A stretch of DNA of 64,000 bases from Nostoc sp. JL34 (lineage in GTDB: Bacteria; Cyanobacteriota; Cyanobacteriia; Cyanobacteriales; Nostocaceae): the NCBI RefSeq assembly GCF_017114945.1, contig NZ_JABXKQ010000144.1, positions 41,759-105,758 of the forward strand. Direction: 5' to 3'. Under the pieces are notes generated by a model. It saw nothing but the letters and a program-made list of their open reading frames with translations, had not been told where the DNA came from and did no database searches. Numbering within the stretch: the first letter of the stretch is position 1; every line of letters begins with the position of its first letter. Below are positions 35,427 to 45,068 of the stretch, piece by piece. A program made the translations under genes and the position numbers.

Positions 35427-38087
35427 TTATACCCCTAAAATTAGCCGATTGCGGTGGATGTGCAGGAGTTGAAATTCTACACTAGCCACTGCCTCTAGCA
35501 TAAACAGGATTTGTTCGGGACGCAACAGCAAACCGTCCTGGCGATAGCTACCTAGATAACGGATCACAGATGACATAGATTCTGTAACACAATTGTAGTT
35601 TTCTACTAATTCCAGTTCAAATAAGCGATCGCGCAGATTTATTAACTGGCTCTTGCCTGATTTAGTTGTTTGCTCGTACCAAAGTTCCTCTTTTGCTTTG
35701 ATTGTATCAATCCAGTCTTGCCATTGTATGGGTGTTGTTTCTGCAAGTGCTGCTACAGTAATCAAATACTCTGCGGACTCTAGCAGTTGGGTAGCGGCAC
35801 TAGCTTTTAAATCTATCTGCTCCACATTATATATAGGTATGTCTGTGGGCATTTCACGAGCCAACTTTTCTCGGAAAGTATCAACTTCCACTGGTAGTGT
35901 TAACTCAAAATCTGCAATTTCACCGCTGCTAGTAGCCCCTAGAGCCAAAGCAGTTGCTAGAGAAATCCGTGGCATTGGATGAAATCCACCAGTGAACGCG
36001 ATTGGTAAGCCTGCTCGCCGCACAACTCGGTCAAAAAGACGGATTAAATCCAAGTGGCTCATCAATGCCATATTACCCTGTTTACCAAACCAAAGTCGCA
36101 ATCTTTGCGCCTTTGTTGTGTTGGGGATAAATTCGCCAGCGAATTTTGGGATAGCAGGTGATTCTATGACAATGTTATGCCCAAAGTCGGTGCCACAGAC
36201 GCCACAATGAGAACAACCTTCAAAGGAGCAATCAGGTACAATTGCGGCTTCTAAGGCGCGTTGCAAATCTTCTTGGAGCCACTTTTTGTCAATCCCGGTA
36301 TCAATATGATCCCAAGGTAGGGGAATATCGAGGGAGTGGGGAGTGCTGAGTGGGCTATTCTCCTCTGCTTTTCTGTCCTTTTGCGCTTCTGCGGGAAACA
36401 AATTGTATTCGCCATTTTCTACTTGGCGGTATTTCCAATCTAAATCGGCTTGAGCGATCGCAGACCCCCAAGCACTAAAAGCTTGATCTAAATTTTCATA
36501 CCAAGAATCCATACCTGCACCCAATTCCCAGGCACGGCGGACTACTTTGCCCAAATTGCGATCGCCTCGTCCCACAAAATCTTCCATTGCCGAAATGCGG
36601 ACATCAGTAAAATTTACCTTCACTGCCTTGATTCGGCGGAATTCTTGCCGCAACAAGTTTTGTTTACGCTTAAATTCAGCGGTAGAAACTGAGTGCCACT
36701 GGAATGGTGTATGGGGCTTGGGCGTAAAGTTAGAAATTGTCAGGTTAAAGTTTAAGGGTTTTCTGCCTTTGCCCCGACATTCTCGCTGTAGCCAGCTTAC
36801 TGTTTCCGCAATGCCCAAAACATCAACATCCTTCTCACCCGGCAAGCCAACCATAAAATACAACTTTATTTTATCCCAGCCTTGCTCCCAAGCCGTTTTC
36901 ACCCCCCGCAACAATTCTTCATTCGTCAAACCCTTATTTACAATGTCTCGCATCCGCTGAGTACCAGCTTCTGGAGCAAAAGTCAGTCCACCTTGGCGCG
37001 TACCTCCAAGGATATTGGCAATATTCTCATCAAATCTGTCTACCCGTTGGCTTGGTAGAGTCAGAGAAATATTTTCATTTTTTAAGCGATTTTTGATTTC
37101 CATCCCCACTGCTGGTAGGGACAAATAATCAGAACAACTCAGAGATAGTAGAGAAAACTCATTATAACCAGTTGCCCGCATACCCTGTTCAATTGCTTCT
37201 ACAACCTTATCGGGTTCTACATCCCGTGCTGGTCGAGTCAGCATTCCTGGTTGACAGAAGCGGCAACCACGAGTGCAACCACGCCGAATCTCAATGGTTA
37301 AGCGGTCATGCACCGTTTCTACATAGGGAACTAGCCCAATGGAATATGCTGGTATGGGAGTTGCAACCCGTCGCAAAATTCGTTTTGGTACATCTGGGCG
37401 ACAAGGATGAACTGAGCCATCCTCTGCCATGTCGTAAAACTGAGGCACATATACGCCTGGTATCTGTGCCAAATCAAGTAACAGATGTTCCCGACTCAAT
37501 CCTGCTTGTTTGCCTTCTTCCAACACCAAACCAATTTCTGGCAGCAGTTCTTCTCCATCTCCAAGGGCGAAAAAGTCGAAGAAGTCAGCATAAGGCTCAG
37601 GATTCGATGTTGCTGTTTGCCCACCTGCAAAAATCAACGGAAAGGATGACTGGGTATCGGTAAATTCTCCCCTGCCTCCCTGCCTTTCTCGCCACGTCAA
37701 GGGAATTCCAGCCAAATCCAACATTTCGAGGATATTAGTTGCACCCAGTTCGTAACTGAGGCTAAAGCCTAAAATGTCGAATTCTGTCAGCGATCGCTTT
37801 GACTCTACCGCAAACAATGGCGTATTAGTCTCGCGTAGTTTGGCTGCCAGGTCTTGTCCTGGAAGGTAGGCGCGATCGCACAATTGACGCGGTTGGGCAT
37901 TCAAGATGTTATAAAGGATGATGTGCCCTAAATTAGATGCACCGACTTCATATACTTCTGGGTAGGTTAAAACCCAATGTATTGCTGTCGTATCCCAAGG
38001 TTTGTGTACTGCTAACAGCTCGTTACCCAGGTAACGGGCTGGTTTTAAAATACCTGTCGTTATTAATTTTTCAACTGCAACAACCAC
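35427..38087 (-). CDS. TIGR03960-type B12-binding/radical SAM protein with C-terminal DUF2344
   Basis: 886 aa. The N-terminal part has a B12-binding-like fold (WVLTYPEVYEVGASNLGHII). The radical SAM domain carries RRGCTRGCRFCQPG, whose three cysteines hold the 4Fe-4S cluster, plus FAPEAGTQRMRD. The C-terminal region from about residue 660 (RLRLWFGKQGNMALMSHLDL) is DUF2344, which in some genomes is a separate protein. A Cys-rich CSFEGCSHCGVCG lies between. The family is commonly found near RNase E/G genes, as here, which suggests an RNA-linked modification, but the substrate is not known to me. Confidence 0.92.
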   Translation of the reverse strand: MVVAVEKLITTGILKPARYLGNELLAVHKPWDTTAIHWVLTYPEVYEVGASNLGHIILYNILNAQPRQLCDRAYLPGQDLAAKLRETNTPLFAVESKRSLTEFDILGFSLSYELGATNILEMLDLAGIPLTWRERQGGRGEFTDTQSSFPLIFAGGQTATSNPEPYADFFDFFALGDGEELLPEIGLVLEEGKQAGLSREHLLLDLAQIPGVYVPQFYDMAEDGSVHPCRPDVPKRILRRVATPIPAYSIGLVPYVETVHDRLTIEIRRGCTRGCRFCQPGMLTRPARDVEPDKVVEAIEQGMRATGYNEFSLLSLSCSDYLSLPAVGMEIKNRLKNENISLTLPSQRVDRFDENIANILGGTRQGGLTFAPEAGTQRMRDIVNKGLTNEELLRGVKTAWEQGWDKIKLYFMVGLPGEKDVDVLGIAETVSWLQRECRGKGRKPLNFNLTISNFTPKPHTPFQWHSVSTAEFKRKQNLLRQEFRRIKAVKVNFTDVRISAMEDFVGRGDRNLGKVVRRAWELGAGMDSWYENLDQAFSAWGSAIAQADLDWKYRQVENGEYNLFPAEAQKDRKAEENSPLSTPHSLDIPLPWDHIDTGIDKKWLQEDLQRALEAAIVPDCSFEGCSHCGVCGTDFGHNIVIESPAIPKFAGEFIPNTTKAQRLRLWFGKQGNMALMSHLDLIRLFDRVVRRAGLPIAFTGGFHPMPRISLATALALGATSSGEIADFELTLPVEVDTFREKLAREMPTDIPIYNVEQIDLKASAATQLLESAEYLITVAALAETTPIQWQDWIDTIKAKEELWYEQTTKSGKSQLINLRDRLFELELVENYNCVTESMSSVIRYLGSYRQDGLLLRPEQILFMLEAVASVEFQLLHIHRNRLILGV

Positions 38088-38234
38088 TGTGCTATCTTCT
38101 AGCTACCTTAATTACAGCTACCAATCCCAACATTAGCATTGAATTAGGTCTTCTAACAGAGTTTATCGTTGCAACTTACAACTCCTTTACATAAAGTCCT
38201 CTTATTGCCCGAACTTTTGTGCTTTTACATAAAG

Positions 38235-38564
38235 TTATGTTTGGGCCAACTCAGCCTCACCGTCTAATATTTCAAATACCCTATCGAGTTGCGTAAGTTC
38301 AAAAATAATTCTAATTGTTGGAGCAACAGCACAAAGTCGGCAACTCCGTCCTAAAGTCAGAGCCAGCTTGTGTGTAGATAACAATGCCATCAACCCCGCG
38401 CTGTCTAACGATTCTACCGCTGCTAGGTCTACTACCAAGATGGAAATACCATTTTGTGCCAACGCTGTAGTCATATCTCGTTCAAATTCCAAGGCGTTTG
38501 CAGCATTCAAACACCCTTGGGGGCGAATAACTGCAATCTTGGGATAGTTAAGCACTGCCTGCAT
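38235..38564 (-). CDS. STAS-domain anti-sigma factor antagonist-like protein
   Basis: 109 aa, a single STAS domain. The family core is ISILVVDLAAVESLDSAGLMALLSTHKLA; the Ser in LDSAGL is at the position phosphorylated in SpoIIAA-type proteins. Such proteins work in partner-switching with an anti-sigma kinase. No such kinase is adjacent, so the partner is unknown. Confidence 0.9.
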   Translation of the reverse strand: MQAVLNYPKIAVIRPQGCLNAANALEFERDMTTALAQNGISILVVDLAAVESLDSAGLMALLSTHKLALTLGRSCRLCAVAPTIRIIFELTQLDRVFEILDGEAELAQT

Positions 38565-39036
38565 AGTTACATCCTAATTAAGAATTTTGAAGCGTCAAGC
38601 TAAGGATTATTTGAACATAAACTCTATTTTGTTGCATCGACCATACGTCTTAGCTCTCTTTGCTGAATCTTTATTGCTTTAGTATGTCTCTTTAAAGATT
38701 GTTATAATTCCAGGTTAAAATGTGTTTATATATACTTTTTTTTTATCTCAGTTCAAAAACAATCAACTATAGACGGCCATAGAGCAAACAAATTATCAGT
38801 AACTATGCTGAGAAACCTTGCTTAGTCTATAAGTAAAGCTAATTTAGCCAAGTCTTAACGGTAGGTTAAATCTCCCACTTTAGCGTTGCTGATGGCATAC
38901 AGCAAAGTCATAGCGAATTATCTATCTAACTAATTAAATTGTGATATATATCACTAGTAAGTTAGTATTTGCATCACTCTTTATACTTAGACTGATCTGG
39001 GAAGATTAGTATCATATTACAGTTGGGTTATTACTT
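38565..39036. other. Divergent intergenic region, 472 bp
   Basis: AT-rich with no reading frame or clear structure. It contains the promoters of the STAS gene and the small ORF at 39037. Confidence 0.4.
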
Positions 39037-39237
39037 ATGAAAACTCAGTACGCTATTCGTAAATTGGTAGAAAAAGCTCTTGATATTAAAAAACTAACTC
39101 CTGAGATAGAAAATGAAATCAACTCAGAACTGACAGAACTTGGTTACATTTCTGATGTTGATTACGAAGCCTTAGAATTATTAATGGCAGAGATGGATGC
39201 TGGTCGAATCCAGTTGGTTCCTAGCCTGGGATTTTAA
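39037..39237 (+). CDS. Small conserved hypothetical protein
   Basis: 66 aa, highly acidic: MKTQYAIRKLVEKALDIKKL, then EIENEINSELTELGYISDVDYEALELLMAEMDAG. It is predicted helical, with no membrane segment. It resembles small cyanobacterial proteins of unknown role. The ATG at 39037 follows a clean AT-rich leader. Composition and codon pattern fit a real gene. Confidence 0.7.
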   Translation: MKTQYAIRKLVEKALDIKKLTPEIENEINSELTELGYISDVDYEALELLMAEMDAGRIQLVPSLGF

Positions 39238-39391
39238 AATAATTCGTAATTCGTAATTCCTAATTCGTAATGAAGATTCTGGTATTCGCTACGGTGATAA
39301 GGGCATGGGGAATGAGAAATTGGAAGTGGGGAGATGAGGGAGCAGGGGGAGAATGATAAATGCCCCATGCCCAATGTCCAATGCCCAATCC

Positions 39392-39739
39392 CTATTGATA
39401 TGCTTGCCAAAGTTGGTGAATAAACTGATTGAGTTGCTGCTTGGCTGCTGAATCAGGTTCAGTTTTTGGTTCTTTTGCTAAAAGTTGGCTCAAGAAGGTA
39501 ATTACTTCTGTGTCTAAAGCTGGCCGAAATAAATTGGCAGGCCAAAGCAAGTCAGACGCATCTCGCAAATCGGTAATTAGCGGCGATTCTTGAATAAAAG
39601 TGACCATTAATAAAGGACGAACCCAGCACAACTGGCGGGGAACTACAAATTGAATGACTTCTGCATACAGATTCTTGTCGCCATGCTCTAAAGACACAAT
39701 TTGTCCTGGTTGAAGAAAATCTAGGCTTATGTCCATCAT
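39392..39739 (-). CDS. Hypothetical protein
   Basis: About 115 aa from the ATG at 39739 (MMDISLDFLQPGQIVSLEHG); the frame can extend 12 codons upstream. A beta-rich N-terminal half (LYAEVIQFVVPRQLCWVRPLLMV) is followed by a helical C-terminus. The motif LLWPANLFRPALDTEVI is reminiscent of conserved cyanobacterial hypothetical proteins. Function not recognised. Confidence 0.7.
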   Translation of the reverse strand: MMDISLDFLQPGQIVSLEHGDKNLYAEVIQFVVPRQLCWVRPLLMVTFIQESPLITDLRDASDLLWPANLFRPALDTEVITFLSQLLAKEPKTEPDSAAKQQLNQFIHQLWQAYQ

Positions 39740-40035
39740 TATGCAGTTTGGGCAGGGGCAAGGATTATTTTGCAACTTCCTTAATCTTAAAAGTGAAAAT
39801 GCGCTACGTTTAAGAAAGCTTCTGTAAAATTAGGGTAACATTATTAGGGCAGTCATGTCATAGACATGTGCCTTAAAAGTGGCTACGCAAACCTAATACG
39901 ACCAACCCCTGGCAGCAAAGGGTTTTCCTAGCATAGTATCTGAGCAGAAATACTATAGAATAGGTAAAAGACTGTTGAGCGATCGCAAAACAGAGACTTT
40001 GTTGTAGTGAATTAACGAGAAAAGAGCAAAGAGCC

Positions 40036-40317
40036 GTGTCAGTTGAAACCATTGAAAAGCGTTCCACATCCCGCAAGCTCGCGCCCCAGTATCGCGTTTT
40101 GCTCCATAACGATGACTACAACTCGATGGAGCATGTTGTGCAGTCACTAATAGCCACTGTGCCAAGCCTTACTCAACCCCAGGCTATTAGCATCATGATG
40201 GAAGCACATACTAACGGGCTAGCTTTAGTCATTACTTGCGCTCAGGAACACGCTGAGTTCTATTGCGAAACATTGAAAAGTCATGGTTTAAGTAGCACGA
40301 TTGAACCTGATGAATAG
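40036..40317 (+). CDS. clpS: ATP-dependent Clp protease adaptor ClpS
   Basis: 93 aa, GTG start. It delivers N-degron substrates to ClpAP/ClpCP. The signature YRVLLHNDDYNSMEHVVQSL holds the substrate-pocket residues, and a second conserved segment is MEAHTNGLALVITCAQEHAE. Full length. A CPBP protease gene starts 50 bp downstream. Confidence 0.95.
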   Translation: MSVETIEKRSTSRKLAPQYRVLLHNDDYNSMEHVVQSLIATVPSLTQPQAISIMMEAHTNGLALVITCAQEHAEFYCETLKSHGLSSTIEPDE

Positions 40318-40367
40318 TCATTAGTCAAAAGTCAAAATTTAGAGTATTGACTGGTGACTTACTTAGT

Positions 40368-41201
40368 ATGAACAAAAACCTTGTCCGTTTATCAGAACGC
40401 CCTGCCCCTATCAGGCTGGGTGCTTTCATTTTGACGTTATTGCTGCTATGGTTGCCCTTCGCTGCACCAATATATTTCCTAGTTCATGATTCAAACTTAG
40501 AAAGTATATTGACATTGGTATTGTTATATGCAATATTTATTTTTCTCCTGAGACTATGGGGTAAATATGTCTACCAGCAGCCCCAAATTCTGCGGCATTA
40601 TGGCTTAAAATTCACGCGGCAAAATGGTGTAGATTTACTGCGTGGCTTGGCTATGGGCATAATTAATATTCTGATACTTTTTGGAGCAGAAAGTTTCTTG
40701 GGTTGGTTAGTGTGGCAACAACCAAAAGTTTTTTTACTGAAAGTTATTTTAGAGGGTTTACTTGTTGGCTTAGGTATTGGATTTGCTGAGGAATTGTTAT
40801 TCCGAGGCTGGTTGCTAGATGAATTACAACGAGATTACAGTCCGCGTGTGGCTCTGTGGACAGATGCAACTGCGTTTGCTACATTGCACTTTATTAAACC
40901 CTTGGAGGCAATTATTCATACACTGCCGCAATTTCCAGCTTTAGTACTGCTGGGATTAACGCAAGTATGGGGAAAGCGTTGGCGGAGGGGACGCTTGGGT
41001 TTACCAATTGGTCTACATGGTGGTTTAGTTTGGGGCTACTACATTATTAATGTTGGGGAATTAGTGAAATATTCTGGTCAAGTTCCTGATTGGGTAACTG
41101 GTGTGAATAATAATCCCCTGCAAGGAGTTATGGGAGTGTTGTTAATGAGTGTACTCGCTTTGTGGATACGAGGGCGAACAGTGAAAAATTCAAGATCATA
41201 A
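40368..41201 (+). CDS. CPBP family intramembrane metalloprotease
   Basis: 277 aa from the ATG at 40368. It has at least six hydrophobic segments. The CPBP (CAAX protease/bacteriocin-processing, Abi) motifs are present: EELLFRGWLLDEL (Glu-Glu-x3-Arg), FATLHFIKP (His) and LHGGLVWGYY (His). Members cleave membrane proteins or prenylated peptides; the substrate here is unknown. It follows clpS by 50 bp and is probably co-transcribed. Confidence 0.9.
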   Translation: MNKNLVRLSERPAPIRLGAFILTLLLLWLPFAAPIYFLVHDSNLESILTLVLLYAIFIFLLRLWGKYVYQQPQILRHYGLKFTRQNGVDLLRGLAMGIINILILFGAESFLGWLVWQQPKVFLLKVILEGLLVGLGIGFAEELLFRGWLLDELQRDYSPRVALWTDATAFATLHFIKPLEAIIHTLPQFPALVLLGLTQVWGKRWRRGRLGLPIGLHGGLVWGYYIINVGELVKYSGQVPDWVTGVNNNPLQGVMGVLLMSVLALWIRGRTVKNSRS

Positions 41202-41380
41202 AGCCTATGTAGCATTTTGAGGAATACTAAAACTATTTCTGGTAAAACTAAACTGGGCAAAACTCAATAAAGGAAATTGGTAAAAAGCTAAAAAATAATT
41301 CACGCCTAATGTGAATTAAAAAAAAAGGCGGGAGAAGTAAGAAGATAAAAGTTACCAGCTTTTCAACTCAGACTTCCCCC

Positions 41381-42315
41381 ATGACTAGCATAGACTTTGG
41401 AACACTATTAACGACAATCTTTGTAGTGGTAGATGATTGGTATCAAAAGCAAGTAAAAAATACAACACTCCTAAAGCCAGGGTGAAAGCAAGTATGAGCG
41501 ATAGTGAAATCATGACACTGTTGCTAGTTATGGATTATCTGCCATTTCCAGGAGAAACGCAGTTTCTGGGTTTTATCCGTGGGAATTACAAAGAATGGTT
41601 TCCCAATTTACTTGACCAAAGTCAATTTAATCGTCGGTTACGCAAATTGGATGGAATGTTAGAGAAGTTACGCCGCAGTTGGGTGGAGCAATTGGTTGGG
41701 GAAAGTGAAAAATATTTCCTTCTCGACACTAAACCCTTACCAATACTGGGACTCAAACGTGACAAGCGATATAGCGATTTTGCGGGCAATGCTACCCCTG
41801 GTTGGTGTGCTGCCAGAGAAATGCGTTATTTCGGCTACAAGCTGGTTATGCTGTCAACCTGGAATGGAATTCCTATTGCTTATGATATCGTGCCTGCTAA
41901 TACAGATGAGAGAATTGCTGCCGAGAGTGTTTTAGAAATGGTTAGTTGTAGTGATATTTACGCAGACAAAGGATTTATCTCTGCTGATTGGCAGGCTGCG
42001 ATCGCTCATCGCACAGGTAATCGCATCTGGACACTAAAGCGCGATAACCAGCATCTTCAACATTCTCATAGCTTGAAGCGCTTTATTAGTCGTGTTCGCC
42101 AGCGTGTAGAAGGTGTTTTTCACGAAATTCAAAACACTGGTCGTAATCCCGATAGCGCAGCGGTAGCCGGTACTCCGGCGTCACGCTTACTCAACAAAAC
42201 TATTGATGGCTTTTGTGTACACATTGCTGCCAAAATTGCATCTCACACATTACGTTTATTGCTCCGTCGCCGTTTTGGTATTGATGTTCTCACTTTCCAG
42301 TCCCAACCTATTTAA
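41381..42315 (+). pseudogene. IS982 family transposase, frameshifted
   Basis: The N-terminus starts at ATG 41381 (MTSIDFGTLLTTIFVVVDDW) and continues in a second frame from about 41456 (KYNTPKARVKASMSDSEIMT) to 42315. The switch is at a run of six As (41455-41460); a seventh A would restore one frame, so it is either a deletion or a slippage site. The DDE core is seen around FLLDTKPLPI, DIVPANTDERIAAE and SCSDIYADKGFI. Near the end, 12-13 residues (PDSAAVAGTPASR) look like an inserted Nostoc repeat. Confidence 0.8.
42150..42186 (+). repeat. Small dispersed repeat inserted in the transposase gene
   Basis: The stretch starting CGATAGCGCAGCGGTAGCC resembles the Nostoc repeat near 24001 (GCGATAGCGTAGCGTTAGCG). 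It keeps the frame open and adds about 12 codons between NTGRN and LLNKTIDGF, a place where IS982 transposases have no insertion as far as I know. Confidence 0.5.
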
Positions 42316-42379
42316 TTCACATTAGACGTAATTCGTAATTTATCATGATACTGGCTGTCACATTCAAGTATTAAAACCC

Positions 42380-43261
42380 TCATTTTCCCAAACCCAGGTG
42401 ATTTTGTAACGCTTGGCGCATTACTTCTACAGGTACTATTTCCTGCTGCAACCAGATTTTTAATGCTGCTACCCCTTGTTGGACTAGCATTTCTAATCCA
42501 TCGATTACAATTGCGCCTTGTTTTTCAGCCTGCTGGAGAAATTGCGTTGGTTTAGGAATATATATTAAATCGTAAGCGATCGCACCCGTTGGTAAATTTA
42601 CGATTTCTTCTACACTCAAAGGCGATTCATCGACTTTGGGATACATACCTATGGGGGTTGTATTTACCAGTAGATTTGCTTGGGGAATGAGCTTTGGTAA
42701 TTCCTCCCATTGATGAACCTGGAATTTATCAGCTAGGGATGAATTGCTCCAACTATTGCGGAATTCTTGTAATCTCTGCATATTGCGCCCAACAACATGA
42801 ATTTGGGCAAAACCTAACTGAGTACAACCTGCTACAACTGCTCTGGCTGCACCACCATTGCCTAAAATTACCGCTACTTTCGGACTCCAATCTTGTTTAT
42901 ATGTTGTCTGCAAAGGGGCGATAAATCCTTCTACATCTGTATTTGTGCCTACCCATTTGTGATTTTGGCGGCTAACAGTATTCACGGCTCCGATAGTTTG
43001 AGCCAGTGGCGTAATTTCTGAGAGTAAAGGGATGATTGCTTGTTTGTGAGGTATTGTCACACTAAAGCCGACAACCCCAACAGCAGCAAAACCTGCGATC
43101 GCCACCTCTAAATTCTGTGGTTCAATCGGAAAAGGTAGATAGATGTAATCTAATTCTAATTGTGCGATCACTGCATTATGCATCACTGGCGACAGTGAAT
43201 GCTCCACCGGATGTCCAATGACTCCTAGTAGTTTAGTTTTACCTGTAATTTCATTTGTCAT
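42380..43261 (-). CDS. aroE: Shikimate dehydrogenase
   Basis: 293 aa. It reduces 3-dehydroshikimate to shikimate with NADPH. The substrate motif is GHPVEHSLSPVMHNA, the catalytic Lys-Asp pair is in TIPHKQAIIPL and TNTDVEGF, and the NADP Rossmann motif is ILGNGGAARAVVAG. NTTPIGMYPKVDESP closes the domain. Full length. It is divergent from the hydrolase gene. Confidence 0.95.
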   Translation of the reverse strand: MTNEITGKTKLLGVIGHPVEHSLSPVMHNAVIAQLELDYIYLPFPIEPQNLEVAIAGFAAVGVVGFSVTIPHKQAIIPLLSEITPLAQTIGAVNTVSRQNHKWVGTNTDVEGFIAPLQTTYKQDWSPKVAVILGNGGAARAVVAGCTQLGFAQIHVVGRNMQRLQEFRNSWSNSSLADKFQVHQWEELPKLIPQANLLVNTTPIGMYPKVDESPLSVEEIVNLPTGAIAYDLIYIPKPTQFLQQAEKQGAIVIDGLEMLVQQGVAALKIWLQQEIVPVEVMRQALQNHLGLGK

Positions 43262-43355
43262 TTGTCATTTGTCATAGCTCATCCCCCTTGTCTCCAGTCA
43301 CCACTCCCCCACCTAGCCTACAATTATGAAAAGCTCCTTAACATTTCTTTAAATC

Positions 43356-44288
43356 ATGCAGGCAACTACAGCCTCCCCTACAACTCCAATTCCTGGCAAA
43401 TATTGGCAGTGGCGCGGGCATAATGTTTACTACGTGCGTGCGGGAGAGAAACAAACGCAACGTCCGCCCTTGCTTTTGGTACATGGATTTGGTGCTTCCA
43501 CAGACCACTGGCGCAAGAATATCACAGGATTGTGTCAAGATTTTGAAATATTTGCGATCGATCTTTTGGGATTCGGGCGATCGGCGAAACCAAAATTGCA
43601 GTATAGTGGCGACTTGTGGCGCGACCAACTCCATGATTTTATCAGCGAAGTCATTGGTCAAAAAGCAGTATTAGCCGGTAATTCCCTTGGTGGTTATGCT
43701 TGCTTGTGTGTTGCAGCCCAACGTCCTAACAGTGCAGCTGGTTTAGTTTTGCTCAATAGTGCCGGGCCTTTTAGCGAAAGCCAGACGACATCGGAACCGG
43801 AAGCTTTGCAAAGCGAAATTCAGCCACCCAAACAACCCTCTTCTTTAGAGAAACTCCTGGGTGACTCAGTTAAGTGGATTTTTCAACAACCTTTAGCTCA
43901 GTTTGTGTTATTTCAATACGTGCGACAACGTTGGGTAATTCGCCAAACTTTAGAAAAGGTATATCTTGATAAAAGTGCAGTTACAGACCAATTGGTAGAA
44001 GAAATTTATCGTCCTGCTTTTGATTCGGGTGCATTGGATGTATTTGTTTCAGTTTTTAGCAGTCCTCAAGGGGAAAAAGTTGATGTACTACTAAAGCAAT
44101 TAACTTGTTCTCTGTTAATGTTATGGGGAGAGGCTGACCCTTGGATGAATGCTAGAGAACGTTCTCTAAAGTTTCGTCAATATTGTCCTGAATTGACAGA
44201 ACATTTCTTAACAGCAGGTCATTGTCCCCATGATGAAGTACCCGATGGAGTAAATAAACTTTTACGCGATTGGGTTTTGTCTAAGTAA
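43356..44288 (+). CDS. Alpha/beta hydrolase
   Basis: 310 aa. Features are the oxyanion HG motif in LLVHGFGASTDHW, the nucleophile elbow GNSLGGYA (Ser), the acid in WGEADPW, and the C-terminal His in AGHCPHDEVPD. The triad is complete. Closely similar cyanobacterial proteins are annotated as alpha/beta hydrolases, some linked to chlorophyll or lipid metabolism; the substrate is not identifiable here. A hairpin follows. Confidence 0.9.
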   Translation: MQATTASPTTPIPGKYWQWRGHNVYYVRAGEKQTQRPPLLLVHGFGASTDHWRKNITGLCQDFEIFAIDLLGFGRSAKPKLQYSGDLWRDQLHDFISEVIGQKAVLAGNSLGGYACLCVAAQRPNSAAGLVLLNSAGPFSESQTTSEPEALQSEIQPPKQPSSLEKLLGDSVKWIFQQPLAQFVLFQYVRQRWVIRQTLEKVYLDKSAVTDQLVEEIYRPAFDSGALDVFVSVFSSPQGEKVDVLLKQLTCSLLMLWGEADPWMNARERSLKFRQYCPELTEHFLTAGHCPHDEVPDGVNKLLRDWVLSK

Positions 44289-44312
44289 TTGAGCATGAAT
44301 AATTAAAGGTTT

Positions 44313-44340
44313 GTAGTAAGCGGCTGAAGCCACTTACTAC
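44313..44340. terminator. Palindromic hairpin between convergent genes
   Basis: GTAGTAAGCGGCT pairs with the complementary AGCCACTTACTAC around a tiny GA loop. It belongs to a common cyanobacterial repeat type and likely terminates both flanking transcripts. Confidence 0.65.
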
Positions 44341-44348
44341 AGATAAGC

Positions 44349-45068
44349 TTATTTAAAAACGTAGGATTTAATTTCTTGCTCTATTTGGTCACTAATAATT
44401 TCAGTTCCCATACCGATTTTATCGAGGTTAACTCTCACAAAATTTGTTCTGTCTTCTTTTGTAAACTTTTTATCATTATCCGAGTCTTTAAGAATTTTTA
44501 GAAAAATTGTATTTTGACCTGGAACAACAACCCAACTGATGATTCTAGTATTATTTGGGGTAATTTGCTGGAGGTTCTTACCTGATAAATCAGAAACATA
44601 GCCAATAGTAGCATCTTCGCTGTTAAATTTTTTATCTGTATTTGTATCTTGGTCAATGATTTTATATAACCAAACTCTTGTCGTTGGCTTATCTGCCGCT
44701 TTTACCTCCAATAAATCGAAGGAGGTGATAATGGCTTTTTTATTTAATAAAAGATGAGCTTCACTACCTTGCTTTTGATAAAAGATGATATTATACAATT
44801 GATTATTTCTTTCATTTTCATAAGAACGTGAAAGATTTAAATCAACTCCTTTATCTTCATGCTGCTCTGCAAGACTAACAGGAATCATCAGATAATCTGA
44901 TTGTTCTTTAATAATTAAATCACCATAGATAAGATTTGGTTGTGGCTTCGGTTTCTCAGTTGCTTTTGCCTGTTCTGCATTTCTACTAACAGAAGACTTA
45001 CAGGAAAAAGAAAGGGCAGCTACAATCATAGCTGTAGTAATCTTATTTAAAAAGCGATAATTTTTCAT
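44349..45068 (-). CDS. Putative lipoprotein of unknown function
   Basis: 239 aa from the ATG at 45068, with GGGAGA 5 bp upstream. Residues 8-23 are hydrophobic and end in the lipobox-like LSFSC, so the protein is probably lipid-anchored. Two calcium-loop-like segments, DQDTNTDKKFNSED and DSDNDKKFTKEDRT, resemble EF-hand or dockerin-like acidic loops. The rest is beta-rich with no enzyme motif seen. Function unknown. Confidence 0.75.
   Translation of the reverse strand: MKNYRFLNKITTAMIVAALSFSCKSSVSRNAEQAKATEKPKPQPNLIYGDLIIKEQSDYLMIPVSLAEQHEDKGVDLNLSRSYENERNNQLYNIIFYQKQGSEAHLLLNKKAIITSFDLLEVKAADKPTTRVWLYKIIDQDTNTDKKFNSEDATIGYVSDLSGKNLQQITPNNTRIISWVVVPGQNTIFLKILKDSDNDKKFTKEDRTNFVRVNLDKIGMGTEIISDQIEQEIKSYVFK

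Larger units (their letters stand above)
41302..42329 (+). mobile_element. IS982-type insertion sequence with terminal repeats and target duplication
   Basis: The left end (41302-41318) ACGCCTAATGTGAATTA and the complement of the right end (42313-42329) match at 16 of 17 positions. AATTC directly flanks both ends (41297-41301 and 42330-42334), consistent with a 5-bp target duplication. Total length is about 1028 bp. The transposase frame is broken, so this copy is probably inactive on its own. Confidence 0.85.
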
